From NCBI RefSeq assembly GCF_900964775.1, contig NC_041830.1, positions 13,435,501 through 13,499,500 of the forward strand: a stretch of 64,000 nt of DNA, in the 5' to 3' direction. Shown here piece after piece: positions 52,901 to 64,000 of the stretch; position 1 is the first letter of the stretch; every line of letters starts with the position of its first letter. A program made the translations under genes and the position numbers. The notes beneath the pieces are model-generated. The model worked only from the letters and a program-made list of their open reading frames with translations, searched no databases and was not told the DNA's origin. Source of the DNA: Scleropages formosus. Lineage: Eukaryota > Chordata > Actinopteri > Osteoglossiformes > Osteoglossidae.

Positions 52901-55900
52901 AGGGTTAGGATTACGAACTGTACTTTAGACATTTTATCATCCATTCATTCATCAGCTGACACTTTTCTCTCAAGAGACTTACACTGTTAGGTTTGTTCAC
53001 TAAGCTCCTTACAATGATTTACCCCTTCATACAGCTGGGTAGCGTTTACCATCACAGTTCAGGGCAAGTCCCTCGGTCGAGGGTACTACAGCGGGAGCAG
53101 GATTCAAACCTTTGACTGGAAGGCAACAGATGTAACCAAGAAGCGCCCGTGTTTTTCACCTGCGACAGAAATGCCCTTTGGGCCTCAGGTTAAATCTTTA
53201 CTGCCTCCATGTTGGGCACACTGCTGGCAGCTGCAGAGAAAGTGTGGGTACACCAGCAGGTAGTGAGGGACCTCTTACTGTCGGAGCGATCGCACTGCCC
53301 AGAGTCCAAGAGAACGCCACTCTTCTCCTGCGACTTCTTAGCCATGTCGATTGCAGCGTTCAGATCTTCGATCCACTTCCCCATCTCTACCTTGGAGCTG
53401 AGAAACCATAGGATAAATCTAAATGTATTGTGCTAATCCGTAGACAAGACCACTCGAGAAAAAGAAGAAAAAAAAAAAAAGAAAAAAAAGGAACGTTTGT
53501 CTGCGGCCTTGGCGTGTTTCTATGGCAACGGGTCTGCTCCTCACCTGGCGGCCACCACGATGGTCCTCTGCGCAGAGTATATTGTGAAACAGTGTGGCAC
53601 AGACCACTCGTTCTCGCTCTCCTCGACCTACGCACACAAAGACGGAGAGCGTCAAGCTGAAAGGTAACCAAGATAGCACGGAAAACAGGCATGTGCCACG
53701 TGTACAGACAGACAGACACAGCTCCAGATCCATTCCAGCAGGTCATGAGTCCCCCATGGGATCAGCAACTGAAGCATCTGTCAGGGAGGAGTCCTACAGC
53801 TTCCACATCTGATCCTCTATATCAGCAGCTCTCAAAGAGTTTGGGGCCGAGGTCCACTTTAGCAAAGTAGAAGATACACGGCTCACCACCTATGGCCTAC
53901 AGCAAATTTATAGCATAAATTCCACTAAGAATTGACGACCTTACAGAAAATGAATATGATGACTAACTGCTCGAGTAGAACTTGTCTCACATTTGCAGAC
54001 CATGGGTGATCTGTGGACCACAGCAAGAGAACCATGGCTCTATAGCGCACAGGATTCCTGGGAAACCTGTAACCGGGCGTGACCCTGTGGCGGTGTTGCT
54101 ACGAAGATCCCCCCCACCCCCATGTGGGGAGGCCACGGTTACTCACCGGTGCATCCAGCAGTATGAGCTGCAGGCAGGAGTGAAGCAGAGACAGGTAGGT
54201 TACTGAAGGGAAGCTGCAAGGCCTTAGAGCTCAACGGAGCTCATCACTACCACTTGGCCAAGCAACAGGGAAGAGTAAGGAAGACTGGGTTCAAAGGGTT
54301 TTTACTCATCTTTGAGCCAAGAGTCAACGTGCACCGGGACACACTGGTGAACTTGGCCTCGGTCCAAACCGTCGCACAGCTGAGAGGCGGGATGAGCAAG
54401 AGTGTCGAATTCTGGTACGTCGAGAGCAAGGACTGCGACAAGCTGGAGCCCTCGACGTACCAGAATTCGACACTCTTGCTCATCCCGCCCAACGAGAAGC
54501 CCAGGAAACCGTCCACTTCCACGCTTCGCAAAGCTCACGAATTATGAGGTTGTTGAATGATTAGCACGAAGGATGCGGAGATGTCAGGCGCAACCACATG
54601 TCAACTGTTTGGCAACGTTACGGGACGCAGGACAAGCTAAAGATATCAGATTGAAGGAGCTGTACTCACGATCATGCCGCGTAGGGGCAGCTGCCCGTGT
54701 ACTTTGAACTGGTTTGTGGCCGTCACCCCTTTGCTAGTGTACAGGAGCATGTCGGAAAACTGCGAAAGCACAAGACGAAGCGTTTCATCATCTGTGCCGA
54801 TTCCTGCCTCCTGCTGTGGACTGACGTGGTCTGGCTGCCTGCAGATGACTCACCAAGAAGAACATCCGCTGCTGCAGGCCTTTCTTGGTGAGCTTGAAGA
54901 GGCAGCCCTCCCGAATGAACTCCTGAGAGCGAAATGGACATTATGCCACACGAAGGACAATAAACGGTGGCCAAATAATAAAATCCAGGTGAAGACTAAA
55001 ACAGAATGCTTCCCCCCATCAACCTGGGAATCACATATAATAATCCATATCCGCACTTGAATGGACATTAAGATACCACTGCTGAAATTTAACTAGAAAC
55101 TCATTTAATGCAACCTGTTATTTTTAATCCCGCTGCTATTTCTATCAGTATATCCGTGTTAAGCAGACATGCTCATAAATATTCACGCAGGTAATTGTAC
55201 TGTCCTGTTTGCACTGAGTGTATATTATTTACTCTTCAGCATTTAAGATGGAATACTTCCCAGTAGAACACAGACAAAACAAGAAAGTGCAGTTGCACAG
55301 ACATAAATAATGGGACGCGCGCACGCGCACACTTTGTGGTGTACAGGTATGTTATACTACCACTTAACATTCCGCATGTCCAATGTCTCTTAAGGAGCAT
55401 CCACTACATCATTTCCTTATATTTGCAAACACACTTGGCCACTAAAGTAATCTCATCAATATCCTCCTATATCTGCAACCTTTCGGCAGGTACCAGTGTT
55501 TCGTAGCGGGTTTGGTACGAAAGGAAATTCTAGCCCTTTTACTTTTGGCTGAAAGAGCCCAAGTTTTACATAAAAAAAGCAAAAAGACTGAGGTTGCAGA
55601 GCCCAACACAAACAATGAAATGCTGAGGGTTGTACCCACCCTGCCAGAAGCAATGAGGTTCTCGATACCGATGAGGTCCCTCTGGAGCTCCGTGAGCTTT
55701 TGGAAGTTTTCCAGCCGGAGGAGGCTGCTCTGGAGCTGTCTGGCCATCTCCGCCACCACCTTCAAGGCCTCTACAGAGTGACGTGGAGACGAGGAGTGGA
55801 ACATAGAGGGAGACTGATGAGTTGGGGATCTGATATCTAGAGCAAGACACAGACACTTCCTGTGTTTAAGCGCAGCCCGCATCTCATATATGGAAGGATG

Positions 55901-58495
55901 AGGGCTTCTCGGTGCTTTCTTGGCCTCAGGAGGTCTCACCCACCCAGGCAGTCATTGCGGTCCGGGTGCTGGGGTATGTAGTGTCTGCACAGTCGCTCCA
56001 GGATGAGCTTGTAGTGCACGAGCCGCTGGATGGGCTTCAGCAGGAACGTGTTGAGGGGCAAGTAGCACACCTTCTGCAGCTCAAACTCTTTGTAGACCGT
56101 CTCTAGCTTCTTCAGCCGCTTCGTGGCCTTCTCTAGCTCCGTCAGCACCTCGTCGTGCTTCTGCAAGTAGCTGGTGAACTCCTGGGCGGGAGACGCATAT
56201 GAGGCCATTACATTAAGGCAAAACACCTAAGAGTTTCAGATCCCCACAAGCTAAACATGGTGACCTTCAAACCATAGGACCTTCACATATTGCAATCCCA
56301 ACAATATCCTTCTCATGAGAGAAAATGCAACACAGCATATGCTGGCTTAGAATGGAAAACCTCAATAATAAAATGCAGCTGCATTTCCACAAAGCAGAGC
56401 TGAAGACGACTGACGACTCGGATGGCGAGGCGTCCTTATTGAAGAGGAGCAGGCGTTGCTTCCGGCTCTGCAGCCAAACTGCACAGTACAGGCCTAACGG
56501 AGATTGACAGGTCTGAAGGGCCGGCCGCGTTTGGAAACCGAGCGAAAGAGAGCACCTGCCCACACTTAGCCAGAAGTGTCGCTGTCACCTTCAGAGCACA
56601 CATGTTCTTCAGCATCACGTCTCCGATCCGCTGGCAGTCACCCTTCACGTGGCCATTAGAGCGTCCCTCCCTAGTGACAACAGAAGTGTTAGAAACCAAC
56701 AAAAACGGCAGTCCCTCTTTTCTTGTTAAACCACCATACAAATTCACTCTGTGATATCAAACACAGGCTGATTAGTCTGATCATATTACTATAATATGAA
56801 TTACTATTACATTATTCTTGCAATCTTGGCAAGAAGATTTACATTACTATAATCTACACTCGAAGTTTTCTCTAGAAATATGTGGATGACCAAAATGTTT
56901 AACTTTCTCCCACAGGAAAAATTTACATTTTATCTGCATGATTTAAATACTGGAATGTCTCTGGATCTGAAATGTTTCTGGATCCCTTTTAACAGTGCGG
57001 TATACAGGGTTCTATTATGACATTATCGTAAGAGAAACACCCTTATAATGTATTATTTGAGCCATAAGGAAATAACTGACACGCATAAATGCTGCAGTAT
57101 ACAATAAAGCTTTTATACTTCTCCACAAATGTCACACATCATTCACGTTTAAATTGTCTTTCATGTTTTCCTTTCTGCACCACTAGAACACTTTCAGTTG
57201 GAACCCACTGTACAAAAAATATCATGAATGAATTACAAAAGAAATGTTCTGTAAGTAAAACACAGCTGCTGACAGTCAGTAGGAAATAGTGTCTTTGGCA
57301 GTGTGGTCAAGCCATGTTATTGTACAGCAGATTGCACAGTCGTCAGACTTTACAATCAAATGTCAGTAGTAAAAATGTGATGAGATTGAGGATTACCTGT
57401 AATCATACCCATGAAATACTATAACCATTTACCCCAGCTTTATTCATTAGGGTGCATCTGGAATTCCTCTATGTACTCTTTCTGTCTGTGACTCCACATT
57501 GTTCTGTCGCTGACCCAAACAAACAAAAAAAAAAAAAAAAACCCAACAACAAATCGACAAATCAAATCTCCCCAGAAATGTTTTTCATAGCTCCTGCAGA
57601 CGTGGGAACGGACCAGAGAGCCAGCCTTTGGTCGATCTCCTTGAGGAATCCTCGGTGGAACTCGTAGATGGGGTCGATGTTGGAGAAGAGAAGGGTCATC
57701 AGGCCTTCAGGCATGGCATTCTCTTTGATGACGGCGCTGCGGAACCACTGTAGCGGGACGCCGATAGCAGGCGTCAACCCAGGACACAAAGGCTTAGACC
57801 AAAGTAATGCATTATGGGTAGAGAATCAAACCGCTCACCACCGTGATAACCTCCAGGTCCTTCAGGTAGGTTCTCTCAGTGGTCAGTATCTCTTTGGCGA
57901 TGAAATAGGCCTTGTCGGTGGGGTACCTCTGAAGCTGTCACAAAAAACATTACAGGATCAATACGCTTGTTTAATATTAGAAAGGATGTGTTTATGGTGC
58001 AGCAGACAGTGGGCTCTCATTTCAGACTCCACAGCACACCTCACAACCTTCGTTGATGTTCTTCAAGCAAAATTCTGGCTGCAAGTCTGCATTCTGGGCT
58101 GATTAACTGTTAACCGGTGTCCGCCTTTCAAACTTGTCCCAATAACTTAAGTTTTGGCAGTAATACAGCAAAGTACAAATTGGATGACAAACAACAGTTT
58201 TTTTTGGGATATCCACAAATCAGCACCTTTAGAATGACTCTGACCCACTGGTGAGGGAAACACATAGTGAATAGTGCAACAAGGATCTTTTCTTATGGGG
58301 GGGGGGAAGACTCCGCAGAGCACCACAGCACAGGAGGACCCCCCTCCCCCATCTAAACACTGATTCACCGCTCAAATATGTGTACTTTAAAATACTCGGA
58401 TTGGCTTGGAGGCTGGCAGGCAGATAGGCTGGGAGGTACGACACGTGGGGATGAAAGAAGCACGAACTTGACTCGACGATAGCGCACTCTCTCAT

Positions 58496-58569
<74 letters not shown>

Positions 58570-59026
58570 CAGGCTAAGCCAGATATCAAAACCCTGTTCA
58601 GAACCATATCAAAGAACTACAACATCAAGCCATGACCAATATTAGTGGTTGTATGGTGGAGGGGCTAACTAAGAACACACAGTGCGGCTTGATCCGGGTC
58701 ATGGCACACAGAGAGGTGACCGATTAGCAGCCACACAAAGAATCAGTTAGGGTGAGGGAACCTGAGGCAATCTTACTGGACAGAACAGTTGAGCAGGAGA
58801 GCAGATGGGGAGGGTTGGGGTGGGTCGTATGAGTGCTGTACCTTCCTCTTGCCCTCCTCGTCCTCATCCTCAAGTCGGGCACTGCCCACCTCGCTCAGGA
58901 CGGGGCTCTGCAGGGGTGAGGGCGCTTGGCCTGGGAGGCTGAGGGTGGACATCTGGAAAGATGGGGAGAGGCAGAGGGGGCTGTCCAGGCCGGAGGGTGA
59001 CAGCTGGGGGCTCTCCGATGGCAATC
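49737..59026 (-). CDS. farp2: FARP2 (FERM, RhoGEF and pleckstrin domain protein 2), C-terminal part
   Basis: A Rac-directed guanine nucleotide exchange factor of plexin/semaphorin and integrin signalling. Recognised exons in transcript order are 58842-59026, 57839-57934, 57614-57747, 56589-56670, 55944-56181, 55640-55770, 54854-54922, 54670-54759, 53545-53627, 53279-53397, 52409-52572 (or 51466-51578), 50434-50541, 49940-50091 and 49737-49827. They give 579 residues ending LEISGN. The order is a Ser/Pro linker, the DH domain (YFIAKEILTTERTYLKDLEV to LTELQRDLIGIENL), PH1 (EFIREGCLFKLTKKGLQQRM to the VVAAS/KWIEDLNAAI helix), a linker with SSDEVSLEQESED, and PH2 (NQLSGYLLRKFKNSNGWQKL to RWMEVIKSA). 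The N-terminal FERM exons are not in view and probably lie past the right edge. Confidence 0.93.
51466..51578 (-). CDS. farp2: farp2 alternative exon B, a diverged duplicate of exon 52409-52572
   Basis: Reads PNTITHVCWYRNQNLSLSD then YLRMNQ before a donor. The upstream exon reads ANTTMHVCWHRNTSVSMSD then HSLAVE before its donor. Over the last 26 codons about 12 residues are identical. Both exons can start with 2 bases of a split codon and both end in phase 0, so either alone keeps frame while both together do not. Its acceptor (gcctctccag) was chosen by phase; another upstream AG is possible. Human FARP proteins, as I recall them, match the upstream exon. Confidence 0.65.
52945..53155 (-). 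repeat. SINE family B, inverted copy in farp2 intron
   Basis: On the minus strand it has 'ggtttgaatcctgctcccgc', 'gtagtaccctcgaccgaggg' and 'aacgctacccagctgtatga', then a tail towards 'agtctcttgagagaaaagtg'. Confidence 0.75.
53825..54040. mobile_element. Possible hAT-like MITE
   Basis: The ends read 'cagcagctctcaaagag' and 'agagaaccatggctct', an imperfect inverted pair of the style seen in hAT relics. It has no coding content and lies in a farp2 intron. Confidence 0.4.
54386..54489. repeat. Perfect 39-bp inverted repeat (hairpin) with 26-base loop
   Basis: The left arm (54386-54424) is the exact reverse complement of the right arm (54451-54489). The core contains 'agtgtcgaattctggtacg'. It sits in the farp2 intron between the exons at 53545 and 54670. 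The flanks do not continue the palindrome. Confidence 0.9.
58495..58566. repeat. (CT)n(CA)n compound microsatellite
   Basis: A CT run followed by about 27 CA units in a farp2 intron. Confidence 0.95.
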
Positions 59027-59559
59027 CTGCGAATGAGTGCAACAGAGAGAGAAAAATTCTTAGCAGGGAACACAAACACAGCAGAAAAGGTCTTACAGGA
59101 CTGTTGCACCCCCACCGCCGAGTTAGTTCTCACCCCCCATAATTTCCCCCAACCCCAGAGATGATCACTACAGATCCTCACATCTTCAAACAAAAAGTAT
59201 AAATAACAAAAGCATGCAGATGAACCAATGTGTTCATTAGCCCTTTGAAGATTCGGCTACACCCCCTCCCGTGGAGAGCCAGAGGACAAAAGCAAAGGGG
59301 GGGGGGTTGGGTGGGAGGTTTACCCTACAGGACAGCGGGGCTTTCTCACACAGATGTGTCTAATCCCAACCATGCGAGACGTCTCCATTCCGCGCTTTGA
59401 TGAAACGCTCGTCTCAACAAGCCGATGGACAGAATGTTTGGGTTGGGACTCAAAGCCGCTTCAGGAAAAGGCAGCGGAGCAAAACCAAGCTGCCCTTCAC
59501 ACTGTTTACGTCAGTGGGCCCAGGACCCCCGTGCCTCATGTCCTACAAAATATACAAAC

Positions 59560-59850
59560 ACCCACCACCCATCCATCAGTAACAACTATGTGTCCAGTGC
59601 AGGGTCACAGTGGTCTGGAGCCTATCCCAGAGCCCACGCTGGACAGGATGCCAGTCCACCACGCGCACATACTAAAGGAAATATTAGTCACCAGTCCATC
59701 TGAAACATGTGTTTCGGCACCGAAACACAGGGAGGAAATGTAGAGGAAACCCATGCACACCTGGGAAGAACATGCAAACTCCAACAGACCGAACTGGATT
59801 CAAACTCATGTCTCAATGTACAGCCCAGGGGTGCTTTGAGAAAATGTACT
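59560..59850. repeat. Dispersed repeat family copy
   Basis: Contains 'catccatcagtaac', 'gtgcagggtcacagtggtct', 'ggagcctatcccagagccc', 'ggaggaaatgtagaggaaac' and 'gaagaacatgcaaactcc', which are the reverse-strand blocks of the 'cacagtccaaagacatg' family. Confidence 0.65.
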
Positions 59851-60337
59851 AAAATTACAGGAACAGTGAAAGTATGGCTGAATACGGAGCATGAAGTTCG
59901 ATGCCGCAATTTCGTCAAGGACACAGAGGTGAACAAGTTCTCTGAAGCGTAGGAACCGACACAAAGTCGGGAGATGACCTGCTCTCCCGAGTTAACCTCA
60001 AACTCTCAGTTAATTTTTCCCTGGAATCCGGCATCTGAAAATCGAATGAGGGACAGGGACCAAAATAAAAATGGGTGAATAAAACGCAGTTCCAAGTAGC
60101 AGTCTGGAGAGTTGTAACCCTCCACAGCGTTCCGATGATTTATTCCACGATCCCTTTTATAGCTTTGATAAAACAACACGGACAGCACTTTTTGGCTTTT
60201 GAAGTCTCTGATTTATCAGCGCAGCGATCTTCGGGACTCTGCCTCCTCACTAGTGCTGGAAAGAGAAGACGGAACATCGTGCCAGGACTGTACAAATGGA
60301 AAAAAGGCAGAGGCCTTTCTTTGCTGCACATGGGAAG

Positions 60338-60380
60338 GGGGGGGGAGGAAGAGGAAAAGGGGGGGGGGGGGGGGGGGGGG
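60338..60380 (+). repeat. Purine-rich tract ending in 22 consecutive G
   Basis: A G9 block, GAGGAAGAGGAAAA and then an unbroken run of 22 G (60359-60380). It may form G-quadruplexes, and the run length is prone to sequencing error. Confidence 0.85.
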
Positions 60381-61002
60381 CGAAAGAAGCAGGACAGAAA
60401 GAAGCAGTGGAGGGGCGGTGCCGTGACCCGGAACTAATCCCCAGTGGCCCTTTATTAGGAATGTCGCTGGCCTGGCTGTCAAGGACCGGTTTACTGTTTA
60501 ACTGCCACGCCCCAGGGTGGCAGAAGCAGGGGGAGGGTGCAAAGGTAAAGGCATATGCAGAACGGGAGTGGAGTGTCTTGGCGGGCAGCCTGAACAAACA
60601 CAGAGCCTCTCTCCGGGTTGGAACTTGGAGCTGCTGGAATTTGGCAGCAACGTGACGTCCGTTCCCCTTGGCCCAGGGGTTAGGGACAGAGCTGCCGGCA
60701 CGCCGAGATAAGTAACCACCTTTTGCAGGAGGAGAAGGCCATGAGATCGCTGTGCACTGAGGATATTCCATTGGCACTACATGCAGCAAAAAAAAAAATA
60801 AAAAAAATTCCACAAAACGTTTTCCATGTTCCAGGGAGGTTTTAACGTTAGACCGGCAGACGGACTTTTGTAGATATCAACTCTGCTCAAATATTAAAAT
60901 GTGCCACTAAGATAAAAGTGGCTTCTAGCTAAAAGATAGTTGACCAAATATTTTAAGAAGAGAAAGGAAGAACCTTTGTGCTCTGACCAGTCCATAAGAC
61001 AC

Positions 61003-61099
61003 CGTTTAGAGAAGAAACTCCAGAGATGTTGAGCTCTTCCACTTCTCTGTTGAACCCAGCTTTCTCCTGTCTTGCGAAGGCCCCAGTGACCCCCACAGC
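61003..61099 (-). CDS. farp2: Candidate further upstream farp2 linker exon
   Basis: An open minus-strand stretch of 32 codons lies between a strong acceptor (ccctccctcctag) and a possible donor (aacg/gtgtct). It contains AGFNREVEELNISGVSSLN. It would leave one base, which matches the two-base start of the exon at 59026, giving ...SSLNG-LPSESPQ. I cannot align it to human FARP2 from memory, so this rests on phase and splice signals only. Confidence 0.4.
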
Positions 61100-61999
61100 C
61101 TAGGAGGGAGGGGTTCGGTCCGACTCCCTTAGTGCCACTTCCAGCAGCCCTTCCCTAGGCTTGGCCAGCTCCGCAGGGTCAGCAGGGACAAAGATCAGTG
61201 ACAGTCTGCTTCTGCACAGCACAAAAAAAAAAACCAGCTTCTGCTTCTTCCAACAGAAGAAGATTGCAGGGGAGAAGAAACCAACACAGAGCTACTTTGC
61301 CTCCTGCTTTGATCCAATCTAATGACTGAGGAATCTAAACACATCAGAAAGTTCTGAAAATGATTTTATTTATGAAAAAAGGTACACTTTTACACCAGCA
61401 CCATACAATCAATTCATTATCAATTAGATTTAAAAGACTTTAAAAGCTGCAGTTCCCCAGGAGGCTAAATGTGAGGAGCTGGACTTGATGCACCATCGAC
61501 TGATACGATGTACCCCAGACTGGGGCCGAAGGAGCAGAAAGAAAAGCAAGGCAGCTGAGAAAACACTCTTAAAAGGAAAAGTTAGTATCCATAAAGTAAT
61601 GAATGTGACAAGAGTTCTTGAATCTGCCGGTATAAAACAGACTACCCAGACGCTGTTTGCAGACCACCTCCTCGAGCTACTCTCGACTTTGGCACAGCAC
61701 CACCTTCCCATTTAAAAATGCTTTTGGACCACCTTGCTTTGTCATCCACAAGGCACTTAAAGAAGAAAAAAAAAAAAGGAAATTAAGGTAAACACAGCCT
61801 TGACACACGCCTGATCACGAAATACACAGAGTGGACATCTGCAAGAGGTTTGTCTCACTCCCGGTTACCTTCTTACAAACTAGAGACTGAATGGTAGCAT
61901 CAGCCCTCTTACGTCAACACTGGAGCTCATCACACAAGTCTCTGCTCAAGTGCCCAAAGATACAGTGCTCCAGCTACTCATTCACAATGGTTAAAAATA

Positions 62000-62205
62000 C
62001 ACATACATTTTCAGAACCGCTTGTCCCACACGGGGTCACGGGGAACCGGAGCCTACCCGATAACACAGGGCGTAAGGCCGGAGGGGGAGGGGACACACCC
62101 AGGACGGGACGCCAGTCTGCCGCAAGGCACCCCAAGCGGGACTCGAACCCCAGACCCACCGGAGAGCAGGAGTGTGGTCCAACCCACTGTGCCACCGCAC
62201 CCCCT
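62000..62205 (-). repeat. tRNA-derived SINE, family A, copy 6 (inverted)
   Basis: On the minus strand it shows box A 'tggcacagtgggttgg', box B 'gggttcgagtcccg' and the conserved body, ending in a short TG tail. It is flanked by an exact 13-bp duplication, atggttaaaaata (61987-61999 and 62206-62218), which fits a young insertion. Confidence 0.95.
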
Positions 62206-64000
62206 ATGGTTAAAAATATACAAGTTTTTTTTTGCTCGACACATTGACTGAGGGGAAAGATTCAAACCTAACTCTTCTCGATATTTTCTTCCTGCAGCTA
62301 AACATTCAAATTGTCCTCCTTCAGATAAAACAGCGACTCCCACCTCTGGTCACTGTGGATCAGTGTATGCAGGTTAAAGCAGCACAGGGTAAAGCTGAAT
62401 TACAGCTCCTGTGCAGTGAAAACCTGCAGATGCTGAACACTACCAGGACTAGGGATGAGCACTGTGAGCTAAATGAAAGCTTGTTTCTTAAAAGAAAGAC
62501 ACACAGAAATGTTCCTCTGTGGCACACAACATTGGTTTACATCCCCTCCAAGGAAACAGGGCTTCTGATGCATCCTGAGACAACATGGGGCTTACAAACA
62601 AAAACACAGATGACTGCTAAGTTCTGGACCAGATGTTATTGGTTTCCACATCAGCAGCATGGGTGGATGGCTTGGGATCAGAGACCCAAGTCCTGAATAC
62701 CAACCATGTGTCCAGGAGTGGATAAAATGCAGTCTCCCTCATTCAAGGGCAGTGGCCCCACCCACTCTCAGAAGCAGGTATATAGAATTCCTCCATGCTT
62801 GAAAAAAAATAAGTATGGAGAATGAGAAATGAAAAAGTACTGATTTTCCTGTCATGCCCATTTACCATAACAAATAAGGTACAAAAATACATTCCAATGA
62901 TTAAGATATTACTTTAGAGAAAAAAATATGCAAATAAAACCGCAGCGAATGGAACAATATAAATGTGTTTAAGGGCTGGACTGATCACACTAGTGGAAGT
63001 GATTAAGAAGCGGAGAAACAAAGAGTACAATGTTTAAGTACATGGCAGTAGACAAACACACTGCAAAAGAACCACAACACATAAACCCCGAAACACAAAG
63101 GAAAAACACAACTAAAGGTACAGGTTGGGGGGGTGGGGGGTGGTTCCAAAAGGCAAATCTGAGTGAGGCCTGTGAGGTTCAGGAGGAAATCACATGAGCA
63201 ACACTACAGTCATGTATGACTGGGATTTTTGATTGGGTATGAAGTGTGTTTCCTTCTCACCAGGCACTGCCCCAGAGCAAGACAACCCTACAGTCCACAG
63301 ACCACTAGGAAAGGAAAGCAGAAGCTCACCTTATAGCACACACACCTCAAAGAATTAAAAATAGGAAAATTTCATATTTATACACCTGCGGTGACTCAAA
63401 CCCAAAGTGCAAATCCTAAGTGCTGAGAACAGCTTTAAAAATACAAAACATGCTTTGAACATTCAAATACAACAGAGCAATTACTCTTGCAAAAATACTT
63501 TGAACCAGACTTAATGAAACTGGACTGATATGCAAACTAGAGCACAATGTACTGATGTCATTGGATATATTTCACAATGCCATTCAATCCCAATACAGAA
63601 TAAAGAGCATTTGGCGCATCTGCCATTGTACGGATCTAAATTCAAGGAACTAAATTAAAATCTCAATTTAATTACGATGTTCATGAGTCATCAGATGGCT
63701 AAGAAATGGTCCTCACAGGAGTGTTTATTGACCCCAGCTACCAGCACCATACTTCAGCATTTACCTTCTCATACCCATCCTATAAATAGGCATAAAATTT
63801 AAAAGTAGTTGCTATACAAATCCAGCAATAAGCATAAGTCCTGAAAGCATATGAAATACTTTAAAACACTTTTTCCAAATACATGAGGTCACTGCTTAAT
63901 CAGTACACAGGAAAATGGATTACTGTGCGGTGTAACCTACTAACTGTATAACACCATTTATTTTAAGTTTCACCCTCAAAATTGCTTTACACTGATTTTA

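Larger units (their letters stand above)
59027..64000. other. Probable farp2 intron or upstream DNA to the right edge
   Basis: No FERM-domain exon or other gene was recognised. The stretch is A/T-rich beyond 61.3 kb, with short random frames (the longest is 154 codons, plus strand, 62232-62696, of no recognisable family). It contains one young SINE, a dispersed repeat and the G-rich tract. Confidence 0.55.

Noticed and set aside
54254-54547. 97-codon plus-strand frame across the inverted repeat
   Set aside because: It runs through both palindrome arms, so part of its peptide is read from copied antisense. It lies in a farp2 intron and I recognise no family.
62232-62696. 154-codon plus-strand frame
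   Set aside because: No domain or splice context, and the base composition is ordinary for this AT-rich region. It is treated as chance.

Overview
The window reads as a gene-rich stretch of a ray-finned (teleost) fish nuclear genome. It has short spliced genes, fish-type tRNA-derived SINEs, many GT/CA microsatellites and CpG-rich promoters. The main SINE resembles elements I associate with bonytongue fishes, but I cannot confirm the lineage from sequence alone. No virus-like element, CRISPR array, rRNA or tRNA gene was seen.

Seven protein genes were recognised by reading exons across splice sites, and their order matches part of human 2q37.3: agxt (+, 7992-11291), dtymk (+, 12250-14324), atg4b (-, 15433-20815), thap4 (+, 21646-25308), bok (-, 26505-33676), stk25 (+, 39455-47346) and the 3' half of farp2 (-, 49737 to the right edge or beyond). 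The summed exons give in-frame products of 435, 212, 394, about 430, 213 and 424 residues, plus 579 C-terminal residues of farp2. These are close to the human lengths, except thap4, which is shorter, and farp2, which is partial.

Layout: 1-7.8 kb is intergenic repeat-rich DNA with three young SINEs. agxt and dtymk run in tandem. dtymk/atg4b, thap4/bok and stk25/farp2 are tail-to-tail pairs with nearly touching or overlapping 3' ends. atg4b/thap4 share an 830-bp head-to-head promoter, and bok/stk25 are divergent across about 4.6 kb of repeats. The right 5 kb is probably a farp2 intron.

The genes do not form one pathway. They are neighbours by conserved synteny: glyoxylate detoxification (agxt), dTTP synthesis (dtymk), autophagy (atg4b), a THAP/heme-nitrobindin protein (thap4), a BCL2-family death effector (bok), a GCK-III kinase (stk25) and a FERM-RhoGEF (farp2).

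The best leads are: two homologous, phase-compatible and mutually exclusive-looking exons before the second PH domain of farp2; a doublet of ZNF143/THAP11-type sites inside thap4 just before its nitrobindin exons; a perfect 39-bp inverted repeat with a 26-base loop in a farp2 intron; and a GC-AG last intron in stk25.
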